In this document: one piece after another, positions 1 to 5,217 of the stretch
Numbering within the stretch: the first letter of the stretch is position 1
How the letters are laid out: each line of letters opens with the position of its first letter
Source: Hyphomicrobiales bacterium
Lineage (GTDB): Bacteria; Pseudomonadota; Alphaproteobacteria; Rhizobiales; Xanthobacteraceae
Length of the DNA stretch: 5,217 bases
Reading direction: 5' to 3'
NCBI GenBank assembly: GCA_023266695.1
Contig: JAHFPO010000146.1
Location: 1 to 5,217 of the forward strand
Program-made: the position numbers and the translations under genes
The notes under the pieces: generated by a model
Told to the model about the DNA's origin: nothing
The model's input: only the letters and a program-made list of their open reading frames with translations
The model's database searches: none

Positions 1-2058
1 AGCCGAGGCCGGCAGCACCACGTCGGCATAGACCGCGGTCTCGGTGAGGAACAGGTCCTGCACCACCAGATGCTCGAGGTGCGCGAGCGCCTCGCGCGCG
101 TGATTCAAATCGGGGTCGGACATCGCCGGGTTTTCGCCCAGGATGTACATGCCCTTGATCACGTCGTCATGCACCGCCTTCATGATCTCGACCACGGTGA
201 GGCCGCGCTTGGGATCGAGCTTGGTGCCCCATAGGCTTTCGTACTTGGCGCGGATTTCCGGGTTCTCCACCGACTTGTAGTCGGGGAAGAACATCGGGAT
301 GAGTCCGGCGTCGGAGGCGCCCTGCACGTTGTTCTGGCCGCGCAGCGGATGGAGGCCGGTGCCGGGGCGGCCGACCTGGCCGCAGATCAATGAGAGTGCG
401 ATCAGGCAGCGGGCGTTGTCGGTGCCGTGCACGTGCTGGGAAATGCCCATGCCCCAGAAGATGATGGCGGCCTCGGCGCGCGCGAAGGTGCGGGCGACCT
501 GGCGCAACACCTCGGGCGCGATCCCGCACACCGGCGCCATTTCTTCCGGCGTGAAATCCTTGATGTGCGCGGCGAAGGCCTCGAAATTCTCGGTGAAGGT
601 CTGAACATATTGCTGGTCGTAGAGCTTCTCGGCGACGATCACGTTCAGGATCGCGTTCAGCATCGCGACATCGGCGCCGGGCTTGAACTGCAGCATGTGG
701 GTGGCGTGGCGCTTCAGCGCCTGGCCGCGCGGGTCCATGACGATCAGCTTGGCACCGCGCTTGGCCGCGTTCTTGAAGAAGGTGGCGGCGACGGGATGAT
801 TTTCCGTCGGGTTGGCGCCGATCACGATGATGACGTCGGAATTCTTGCACTCGTTGAAAGTGGCGGTGACCGCGGCCGAGCCGATGCCCTCGATCAGCGC
901 CGCCACCGAGGAGGCGTGGCAGAGGCGCGTGCAGTGATCGACGTTGTTGGTGCCAAAGCCCGTGCGCACGAGTTTCTGGAAGAGATAGGCCTCCTCGTTC
1001 GAAGCTTTCGCCGAGCCGAAGCCCGCGAGCGCCTTCGATCCGTGCTGGTCGCGGAGCCGTTTCAGACCGGAGGCGGCGCGCTCGAGCGCCTCCTCCCAGG
1101 TCGCCGTGCGGAAATGGGTAAAGGGATTGGCCGGATCGACCGTGTCGTCGGCACGTTTCGGCACGCCGTCCTTGCGGATCAGGGGCTGCATCAGCCGGTG
1201 CGGATGGCTCACATAGTCGAACCCGAAGCGGCCTTTGACGCAGAGGCGATTTTCATTCGCCGGGCCCTCGCGGCCGGTGACATAGAGGAGCTTGTCGTTC
1301 TTGATGTGATAGGTGAGCTGACAGCCGACGCCGCAATAGGGACAGACCGAATCCACCTTGCGGTCGGCGAACTCGGTGCGCACGTTCTTCACGTTGACGA
1401 CGGTCGCCGGCATGAGCGCGCCGGTCGGACAGGCCTGCACGCATTCGCCGCAGGCGACGCAGGTCGAGTTCCCCATGGGGTCGTCGAAGTCGAAGACGAT
1501 CTTTTCCTGGATGCCGCGGCCGGCCATGCCGATCACGTCGTTCACCTGCACCTCGCGGCAGGCGCGGACGCAGAGATTGCAGTGGATGCAGGCGTCGAGA
1601 TTGACCGCCATCGCAGGGTGGCTGCGGTCGGGCGCCGGCGGCTTGCGTTCGGGAAAGCGCGAGAGCGCGATTCCCATGCGGTCGGTCCAAGCCCAGAATT
1701 TCGATTGCGGATCGTGCGCTGCGGTCTTGCGGTCGGGCTGATCGGCGAGCAGCAACTCGAATACCATCTTGCGCGAGGCCCTGGCGCGGTCGGAGGCGAC
1801 CTTCACCTTCATGCCGGGCGTGGGCTTGCGGATGCAGCTCGCGGCGAGCACCCGCTCGCCCTCGACCTCGACCATGCAGGCCCGGCAATTGCCGTCGGGC
1901 CGGTAGCCGGGCTCGGGCAAATAGCAGAGATGGGGAATCTCGGTGCCGAGGCGGTGCGCCACCTGCCAAATGGTCTCGCCGTCACGCGCCTCGACCTCCT
2001 GGCCGTCGAGCATGAATTTGATTGCGCGGGTCGAGCCGTTGGTCTTCGCCACCGTCAC
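1..2058 (-). CDS. fdh1A: FDH1-type NAD+-dependent formate dehydrogenase, catalytic alpha subunit (Mo/W-bis-MGD), 3' end outside window
   Basis: Catalytic subunit of a cytoplasmic NAD+-dependent formate dehydrogenase: formate to CO2, electrons passed to the NuoEF-like beta subunit encoded upstream. Visible are 686 codons without a stop; relatives are about 950-990 residues, so the C-terminal cofactor domain is missing at the left edge. In order: a NuoG-like [2Fe-2S] domain (C45, C58, C61, C75); two ferredoxin-type [4Fe-4S] motifs (C157/160/163/167 and C200/203/206/210); the molybdopterin-oxidoreductase [4Fe-4S] set (C239, C242, C246, C273) followed by conserved K275; and the active-site motif CTRLCH, where C380 is the expected metal ligand and H381 the catalytic histidine. 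It is a cysteine enzyme, not selenocysteine. The last visible residues (ETAVYADVVLPASA) are the typical family stretch. The His-Cys3 cluster motif of NuoG is absent between residues 95 and 150. The GTG start at 2058 is limited by an in-frame TAA at 2079-2077; GTG at 2052 is the alternative. Sequence alone does not decide tungsten versus molybdenum. Also called fdhA/fdhF/fdsA in related genomes. Confidence 0.95.
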   Translation of the reverse strand, partial: MTVAKTNGSTRAIKFMLDGQEVEARDGETIWQVAHRLGTEIPHLCYLPEPGYRPDGNCRACMVEVEGERVLAASCIRKPTPGMKVKVASDRARASRKMVFELLLADQPDRKTAAHDPQSKFWAWTDRMGIALSRFPERKPPAPDRSHPAMAVNLDACIHCNLCVRACREVQVNDVIGMAGRGIQEKIVFDFDDPMGNSTCVACGECVQACPTGALMPATVVNVKNVRTEFADRKVDSVCPYCGVGCQLTYHIKNDKLLYVTGREGPANENRLCVKGRFGFDYVSHPHRLMQPLIRKDGVPKRADDTVDPANPFTHFRTATWEEALERAASGLKRLRDQHGSKALAGFGSAKASNEEAYLFQKLVRTGFGTNNVDHCTRLCHASSVAALIEGIGSAAVTATFNECKNSDVIIVIGANPTENHPVAATFFKNAAKRGAKLIVMDPRGQALKRHATHMLQFKPGADVAMLNAILNVIVAEKLYDQQYVQTFTENFEAFAAHIKDFTPEEMAPVCGIAPEVLRQVARTFARAEAAIIFWGMGISQHVHGTDNARCLIALSLICGQVGRPGTGLHPLRGQNNVQGASDAGLIPMFFPDYKSVENPEIRAKYESLWGTKLDPKRGLTVVEIMKAVHDDVIKGMYILGENPAMSDPDLNHAREALAHLEHLVVQDLFLTETAVYADVVLPASA

Positions 2059-2073
2059 TCCCTTGAGTCCCTG
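2059..2073 (-). promoter_or_regulatory. Ribosome binding region of fdh1A, with two possible GTG starts
   Basis: Read on the minus strand, CAGGGA (2073-2068) lies 9 nt before GTG 2058, and AAGGGAG (2064-2058) overlaps the first base of that GTG but lies 5 nt before a second in-frame GTG at 2052. The stronger Shine-Dalgarno therefore points to the later codon and the weaker one to the earlier. The difference is only two residues (Met-Thr). An in-frame TAA at 2079-2077 rules out any start further upstream. Confidence 0.5.
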
Positions 2074-2093
2074 TTCTTATAGCACAATCCGGC

Positions 2094-3818
2094 TCACCAT
2101 TTGCCCAGCGGCTTGGCCAAATCGTCGCGGAAATACTTGAATACGCATTGCAGCGGATTGGGTGCCGCCTGGCCGAGGCCGCAGATCGAGGCGTCGCGCA
2201 TGGCCTGGGAAAGCTCGTCGAGGAGCTTCTGGTTCCACGGCCCCTTCATCATCAGTTTCACCGCCTTCTCGGTGCCGACCCGACACGGCGTGCACTGGCC
2301 GCAGGACTCGTCCTCGAAGAAGCGCATGAGATTGAGCGCGACGGCTTTCATATCGTCCTGGTCGGAGAGAATCACCACGGCGTGCGAGCCGACGAAGCAG
2401 CCGTGCGGCTCGAGCTTGCCGAAATCGAGCGGCAGGTTCGCCATCGACGCGGGCAAGATTCCGCCCGAAGCCCCGCCCGGTAGATAGCCTTTGAACTTGT
2501 GGCCCTTTTCCATGCCGCCGCAGAATTCGTCGATGAGTTCCTGCGCGGTGATGCCGGCAGGGGCGAGCTTGACGCCCGGCTCCTTGACGCGGCCGGAGAC
2601 CGAATAGGAGCGGAAGCCCTTGCTGCCGCTCCGGCCTTGGCTCGCAAACCATTGGACGCCCCGTTCCACGATGTCGCGAATCCAGTAGAGCGTCTCGACG
2701 TTCTGCTCCAGCGTCGGCCGGCCGAACAGGCCCACCTGCGCCACGTAGGGCGGGCGATGGCGCGGCAGGCCGCGCTTGCCCTCGATCGATTCGATCATCG
2801 CCGATTCTTCGCCGCAGATATAGGCGCCGGCGCCGCGGCGAAGATGGATCTTCGAGTGCTTGGCGAGCCCCGCATTCTCGACCTTGGCGATCTCGGCTTC
2901 GAGCATGAGGCGCACTTCGGGATATTCGTCGCGGATATAGATGTAGGTGTCGGCCGCCTCCACCACCCAGGCCGCGATCAGCGTACCTTCGAGGAAGCGG
3001 TGCGGGTCGAGCTCGAGGTAGTAGCGGTCCTTGAAGGTACCGGGCTCGCCCTCGTCGGCATTGACCGCGAACAGACGCGGCGCCGGCTCGGCGCGCACTA
3101 GCATCCACTTGCGGCCGGTGGGAAATCCGGCGCCGCCGAGGCCGCGCAAGCCGGCATCGCTCACAATCTGGATCAGTTCGTCGCGCGTGCGCTTGCCATC
3201 GAGGCAATCCGAAAGCAACTTGTATCCGCCGTCCTTCCGATAGACGGCGAAGTCCTTGCCCGGTTTCCAAGCGTGGGCGTGGGCGTCTTTCTTGACCGCG
3301 GCGGCGACGTTCTGCGCCGTCGCGCCGAACACCTGCATATGGCCGACGGCCGCGACCGGCGCGCGGTCGCAGGCGCCCATGCAGGAGGCGCGCAACACGC
3401 GCGCGTCCTTGCCCAGTTTCTTGGGAAGCTCCTTGAGCAATTTCTCCGCCCCCGCCATGGCGCAGGAGAGCGAATCGCAGACACGCACGGTGACGGCGGG
3501 CGGCGCCTTCGCGCCCTCCTTCACCACGTCGAAATGAGCGTAGAAGGTCGCAACCTCGTAGACCTCGGTGAGGGCGAGCTTCATCTCCTGGGCGAGCGCG
3601 GCGAGATGGGCGGCGGAGAGATGCCCATACTTGTCCTGGATGAGATGGAGATGCTCGATCAGGAGATCGCGCCGACGCGGCCGCTCGCCCAGGAGCGCGC
3701 GCACTTCGGCGAGCGCCTGGGGCTCGACCTGACGGCCCTTCGGCGTCTTCGACGGCCGGCGCCTGCCCCGCTCGCGGTTTGGAGCTCCTTTGGATTCGGG
3801 AGAGTTTACAGCGTTCAT
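2094..3818 (-). CDS. fdh1B: FDH1-type formate dehydrogenase beta subunit, NuoE-NuoF fusion (FMN, NAD+ site)
   Basis: Diaphorase subunit that takes electrons from the alpha subunit and reduces NAD+ through FMN. With the ATG at 3818 it is 574 residues, close to the roughly 570 of the Methylobacterium FDH1 beta subunit. Residues 1-30 are a basic Arg/Lys/Pro-rich tail. Residues about 35-180 form a NuoE-like thioredoxin fold with the [2Fe-2S] ligands C114, C119, C146 and C150. Residues about 200-574 are NuoF-like: the glycine-rich FMN/NADH loop GLGGAGFPTGRKW (226-238), NADEGEPGTFKDR (253-265), GAYICGEES (331-339), and a C-terminal [4Fe-4S] site with C506, C509, C512 and C546. Three-subunit enzymes encode these as separate FdsG and FdsB, so this is a true fusion; the frame is uninterrupted. 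A GTG at 3884 would add 22 residues, but they look unlike the family and lack a ribosome site; the ATG at 3818 has GGGG 5 nt upstream. The stop is 35 bp before fdh1A, so the two are almost certainly cotranscribed. Confidence 0.95.
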   Translation of the reverse strand: MNAVNSPESKGAPNRERGRRRPSKTPKGRQVEPQALAEVRALLGERPRRRDLLIEHLHLIQDKYGHLSAAHLAALAQEMKLALTEVYEVATFYAHFDVVKEGAKAPPAVTVRVCDSLSCAMAGAEKLLKELPKKLGKDARVLRASCMGACDRAPVAAVGHMQVFGATAQNVAAAVKKDAHAHAWKPGKDFAVYRKDGGYKLLSDCLDGKRTRDELIQIVSDAGLRGLGGAGFPTGRKWMLVRAEPAPRLFAVNADEGEPGTFKDRYYLELDPHRFLEGTLIAAWVVEAADTYIYIRDEYPEVRLMLEAEIAKVENAGLAKHSKIHLRRGAGAYICGEESAMIESIEGKRGLPRHRPPYVAQVGLFGRPTLEQNVETLYWIRDIVERGVQWFASQGRSGSKGFRSYSVSGRVKEPGVKLAPAGITAQELIDEFCGGMEKGHKFKGYLPGGASGGILPASMANLPLDFGKLEPHGCFVGSHAVVILSDQDDMKAVALNLMRFFEDESCGQCTPCRVGTEKAVKLMMKGPWNQKLLDELSQAMRDASICGLGQAAPNPLQCVFKYFRDDLAKPLGKW

Positions 3819-3840
3819 GACAGCCCCAAACGCAAGATTT

Positions 3841-3876
3841 GCGGGGCCGTTGGCTTCGCGACAACCCCGCTTTTTT
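3841..3876 (+). terminator. Terminator-shaped hairpin plus T6 on the plus strand, inside the fdh1 5' leader
   Basis: GCGGGG (3841-3846) is a perfect inverted repeat of CCCCGC (3865-3870), with a possible inner TTG/CAA pairing (3850-3852 with 3862-3864), immediately followed by TTTTTT (3871-3876). That is the form of an intrinsic terminator for plus-strand transcription. No plus-strand gene ends just upstream, since 3818 is the start of the minus-strand fdh1B. It would stop antisense transcription coming from within the fdh genes before it reaches glcG. On the minus strand the same hairpin sits 23-48 nt before the fdh1B ATG, without a following U-run, so there it could only act as a leader stem. 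Confidence 0.5.
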
Positions 3877-3904
3877 GATCCCACGATTGATAATTTCTAG
3901 CAAG
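3871..3904 (-). promoter_or_regulatory. AT-rich patch with imperfect dyad; candidate fdh1 promoter/operator
   Basis: This is the most AT-rich stretch of a GC-rich intergenic region. It contains the imperfect inverted repeat TTGATA (3887-3892), 5 bp, TAGCAA (3898-3903), with 5 of 6 positions matching. Read toward fdh1B, TTGCTA (3903-3898) could be a weak -35 and GATCAA (3880-3875) a poor -10 at 17 bp spacing (4/6 and 3/6 matches to the sigma-70 consensus). The position fits an operon promoter or regulator site, but no specific regulator can be named from the sequence. Confidence 0.3.
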
Positions 3905-3936
3905 TCCGCCGGCAGCGGCCATTGGGCGCGCGGGCC

Positions 3937-3968
3937 TTGAAGTCGCCCGCTCCCTGGCGCACTATTCA
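3937..3968 (+). promoter_or_regulatory. Weak candidate promoter for glcG
   Basis: TTGAAG (3937-3942, 4/6 to the -35 consensus) is followed 17-20 bp later by a small AT-containing patch, CACTATTCA (3960-3968), which gives only 3/6 matches to a -10 element in any register. It would place a transcript start about 25-30 bp before the ATG at 4000. The rest of the intergenic region toward glcG is GC-rich with no better candidate, so this is a suggestion only. Confidence 0.2.
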
Positions 3969-3999
3969 GCCTCCCGCAACGGCCGGCCAATCTCGCGCC

Positions 4000-4452
4000 A
4001 TGTATGTCGCTGACACCAAGCGCCTGACCCATGACGGCGCGAAGAAGATGGTGGCGACAGCAATCGGCAAGGCCCGGGAAACCGGCATCGCGATTGCGGT
4101 CGCCGTCACCGATGCGGGCGGGCATCTGATCCTGCTTGAGCGCATGGATGGCGGGCGTTTTCACACGGTGCACTCGGCCACCACCAAGGCCGTCTGTGCA
4201 GCTTCGAACAAGCGTCCGACCTCGCCGCGCGGCGCGCAGGCGCAGGCGCTCGATGTGGCGCATGCGCTCGGTCTCGCACTTGCCGCCGGCCCCGAGCGCT
4301 GGACCGCCATGGAGGGCGGTTGTCCTGTCATCGTAGACGGCGAATGTATCGGAGGCATCGGCGTCAGCGGCGGCGATTGGGCGACGGACGAGAAGATCGC
4401 GCAGGCGGCGGTCGAATCGATCGGTGCGCATTGGCGCATCGACTCGAAATGA
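4000..4452 (+). CDS. GlcG/HbpS-family (DUF336) protein
   Basis: A 150-residue single-domain protein of the GlcG/HbpS (DUF336) family. Family features are visible along its length: an N-terminal LTHDGAKKM helix (9-17), the core strand AVTDAGGHLILLERMDG (35-51), the helix region with KRPTS (71-75), GLALAAGP (91-98), and the C-terminal GG-PVIVDG-CIGGIGVSGG block (106-125) followed by a D-x2-IA-x-A helix. No signal peptide or membrane segment is seen, so it should be cytoplasmic. Some relatives bind haem (HbpS) and others sit beside glycolate, diol or carboxylate catabolic genes without a proven activity, so function is left open. It carries three cysteines (C66, C108, C116). The ATG at 4000 was chosen because homology begins about residue 9; a TTG at 3922 would add 26 non-family residues. 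No Shine-Dalgarno precedes the ATG. It is divergent from the fdh operon and 85 bp upstream of a solute receptor gene, probably in one transcript with it. Confidence 0.88.
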   Translation: MYVADTKRLTHDGAKKMVATAIGKARETGIAIAVAVTDAGGHLILLERMDGGRFHTVHSATTKAVCAASNKRPTSPRGAQAQALDVAHALGLALAAGPERWTAMEGGCPVIVDGECIGGIGVSGGDWATDEKIAQAAVESIGAHWRIDSK

Positions 4453-4483
4453 TCATCGCTCCCGACAGCAGCCGAAGACGGAT

Positions 4484-4496
4484 GCCGCTTCGCGGC
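4484..4496 (+). other. Small GC hairpin between glcG-family gene and receptor gene
   Basis: GCCGC, TTC, GCGGC forms a perfect 5-bp stem with a three-base loop in the 85-bp gap. No T-run follows, so it is not a convincing intrinsic terminator. It could stabilise or mark a processing point in a two-gene transcript, or be chance in GC-rich DNA. Confidence 0.25.
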
Positions 4497-4505
4497 GGCC
4501 CAGAG

Positions 4506-4541
4506 ATGCCGGAAAAGCAAATGATCGGGAGGAGCGCATGA
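4506..4541 (+). other. Possible 11-codon leader ORF overlapping the receptor start (ATGA)
   Basis: An ATG at 4506 opens an 11-codon frame (MPEKQMIGRSA) whose TGA (4539-4541) overlaps the receptor ATG at 4538 in the classic ATGA arrangement. A second in-frame ATG at 4521 is also available. The receptor's own strong ribosome site lies inside this small frame. Only a weak AGAG precedes the 4506 ATG, so translation is doubtful. If translated, it would couple ribosome passage to receptor initiation. Confidence 0.2.
4527..4534 (+). promoter_or_regulatory. Strong Shine-Dalgarno for the receptor gene
   Basis: GGGAGGAG lies 3 nt before the ATG at 4538, with its GGAGG core 5 nt before it. This is by far the best ribosome site in the window and favours 4538 over the in-frame ATG at 4550. 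It contrasts with the glcG-family gene just upstream, which has none. Confidence 0.75.
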
Positions 4542-5217
4542 AGGCAGCGATGAAGATTGTTGCGGTGTTTTTTTGCGCGGCGCTGGTCGGCTACGCCGGC
4601 GCGTCGTTCGCGCAAGAACCGCCCTTCCCGCAGCGGGGCGTGGTCGAAATCACGGTGCTTTTCCCCGCCGGCTCATCGGCGGACGTGACCGCCCGATTGC
4701 TCGCCGACGGCATGTCGAAGCAACTCGGTACCAGAGTGATCGTGGTGAACCGTCCCGGCGCAGGCGGCGCGATCGGCTACCGCTACGTCGCCGGGCAGAA
4801 GCCCGACGGTTATTCGCTGGTCTGGAATTCCAATTCGATATCGACCACCTACCATGCGGGCATGCTGCCGTTCAATTACGAGGCCTTCGACCCGGTGGCG
4901 CGGGTGCTGGTCGAATCGCCCGTGGTCGCGGTGCGTGGCGACTCGAAGTGGAAAACGCTCGCGGACTTTATCGCCGACGCAAAATCGCAGGCCAAGGGAT
5001 TGACGGTGGCCAATTCAGGCATTGGCAGCCATACGCACATCTCGTCCGTCGTCCTGTTCAAGGCGGCGGGGGTCGAGGTGTTGGACGTGCCGTTCGGCGC
5101 TGCCCAGGTGGTGACGAGCCTGATCGGCAGTCAAGTGGATGCCGTCGTGCAATTGCCCGCCGCGCTTGCCGGTTTCGTCAAGAGCGGCCAAGTGCGGCTG
5201 CTCGCGGCCCTGACCAC
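4538..5217 (+). CDS. Bug/TctC-family tripartite tricarboxylate transporter substrate-binding protein, 3' end outside window
   Basis: Periplasmic receptor of the Bug (TctC) family, which captures small carboxylates or related compounds and hands them to a TctA/TctB-type permease, or acts as a sensor. The frame is open for 226 codons to the right edge; the family is about 320 residues, so about the last third is missing. Residues 1-25 are a Sec signal peptide: lysines at 2 and 6, a hydrophobic core, and a probable cleavage after ASFA (22-25). The mature part shows the family marks: FPAGSSAD (42-49) in the first ligand-binding loop, the NRPGAGGAIG block (71-80), KPDGY (88-92), a GSHTHI loop where family members usually have GS-x-x-HL, and an LIGSQVDAV motif late in the visible part. 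C13 lies in the hydrophobic core and does not form a lipobox, so it is not a lipoprotein. The ligand cannot be predicted. No TctA/TctB gene is in the window; many Bug proteins are orphans. It probably shares a transcript with the GlcG-family gene. Confidence 0.92.
   Translation, partial: MKAAMKIVAVFFCAALVGYAGASFAQEPPFPQRGVVEITVLFPAGSSADVTARLLADGMSKQLGTRVIVVNRPGAGGAIGYRYVAGQKPDGYSLVWNSNSISTTYHAGMLPFNYEAFDPVARVLVESPVVAVRGDSKWKTLADFIADAKSQAKGLTVANSGIGSHTHISSVVLFKAAGVEVLDVPFGAAQVVTSLIGSQVDAVVQLPAALAGFVKSGQVRLLAALT

Noticed and set aside
919..936. Selenocysteine at the formate dehydrogenase active site
   Set aside because: The codon at the metal-ligand position (921-919 on the minus strand) is TGC, cysteine, and no in-frame TGA occurs in the visible gene.
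427..2082. Long 551-codon open frame on the plus strand opposite fdh1A
   Set aside because: It is antisense to a gene with clear cofactor motifs, and its translation is a low-complexity Ala/Gly/Arg/His/Asp-rich product with no recognisable domain. This is a shadow frame caused by high GC at third codon positions.
3273..3290. Short tandem GTGGGC-like repeat encoding His-Ala-His-Ala-Trp in fdh1B
   Set aside because: Only about two and a half copies of a 6-base unit within a coding linker between the NuoE-like and NuoF-like parts; no sign of a functional repeat.
2499..3878. Plus-strand frames of about 200 codons (2499-3101 and 3273-3878) opposite fdh1B
   Set aside because: They are antisense to well-supported NuoE/NuoF-like sequence, have no ribosome site of note and have compositionally biased products.
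3819..3884. Molybdenum/tungsten cofactor riboswitch in the fdh leader
   Set aside because: The leader offers only one main hairpin in under 70 nt, too short and simple for the moco-type RNA; no conserved elements recognised.
3898..3913. Possible sigma-54 promoter, ending in TTGCT on the minus strand
   Set aside because: The -12 half looks right, but the invariant GG of the -24 element is GC at the correct spacing, so the match is not adequate.
2077..4431. 784-codon open frame on the minus strand spanning fdh1B, the intergenic region and the glcG-family gene
   Set aside because: It runs out of frame through fdh1B and antisense through the DUF336 gene; the translation is Arg/Ala/Pro-rich without motifs. 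Absence of stops reflects GC bias.
1..5217. CRISPR arrays, tRNA/rRNA genes, insertion sequences, phage or defence genes
   Set aside because: No spaced direct repeats, no tRNA-like cloverleaf, no transposase or terminal inverted repeats, and all coding space is explained by four metabolic genes.

Overview
The window is high-GC DNA, strongly biased to G/C at third codon positions, and looks like a free-living proteobacterium. An alphaproteobacterium (Hyphomicrobiales/Methylobacterium-like) fits best, because the formate dehydrogenase is the two-subunit FDH1 type known from Methylobacterium extorquens and the right edge encodes a Bug/TctC-type solute receptor, a family expanded in alpha- and betaproteobacteria. 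The taxonomic guess is inference from family resemblance, not from a marker gene.

Left and centre (1-3818, minus strand): an operon for an NAD+-dependent, cytoplasmic, metal-containing formate dehydrogenase. The first gene (fdh1B, 2094-3818) is a natural NuoE-NuoF fusion carrying a [2Fe-2S] cluster, FMN, the NADH site and a [4Fe-4S] cluster. The second (fdh1A, 2058 to beyond the left edge) is the catalytic Mo/W-bis-MGD subunit with an N-terminal ferredoxin-like iron-sulfur relay. Formate is oxidised at the metal centre of Fdh1A, and electrons pass along the clusters to Fdh1B, where FMN reduces NAD+. Fdh1A is cut by the window edge after 686 residues; roughly its last quarter is missing.

Middle (3819-3999): a 181-bp divergent intergenic region. 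It holds a terminator-shaped hairpin followed by six T's, read on the plus strand, and next to it an AT-rich patch with an imperfect dyad that is a candidate operator/promoter for the formate dehydrogenase operon.

Right (4000-5217, plus strand): a GlcG/HbpS-family (DUF336) protein, an 85-bp gap with a small GC hairpin and a possible 11-codon leader ORF, and then a Bug/TctC-family periplasmic substrate-binding protein with a signal peptide, cut by the right edge. These two genes probably belong to a carboxylate uptake/catabolism cluster continuing to the right. Whether that pathway feeds formate to the dehydrogenase is an open hypothesis.

There are no tRNA, rRNA, CRISPR, insertion-sequence or phage signatures. 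I do not see an undescribed multi-gene system. The most interesting points are the regulatory architecture of the divergent region, the reduced iron-sulfur relay of the FDH1-type enzyme and the possible coupling ORF before the receptor gene.
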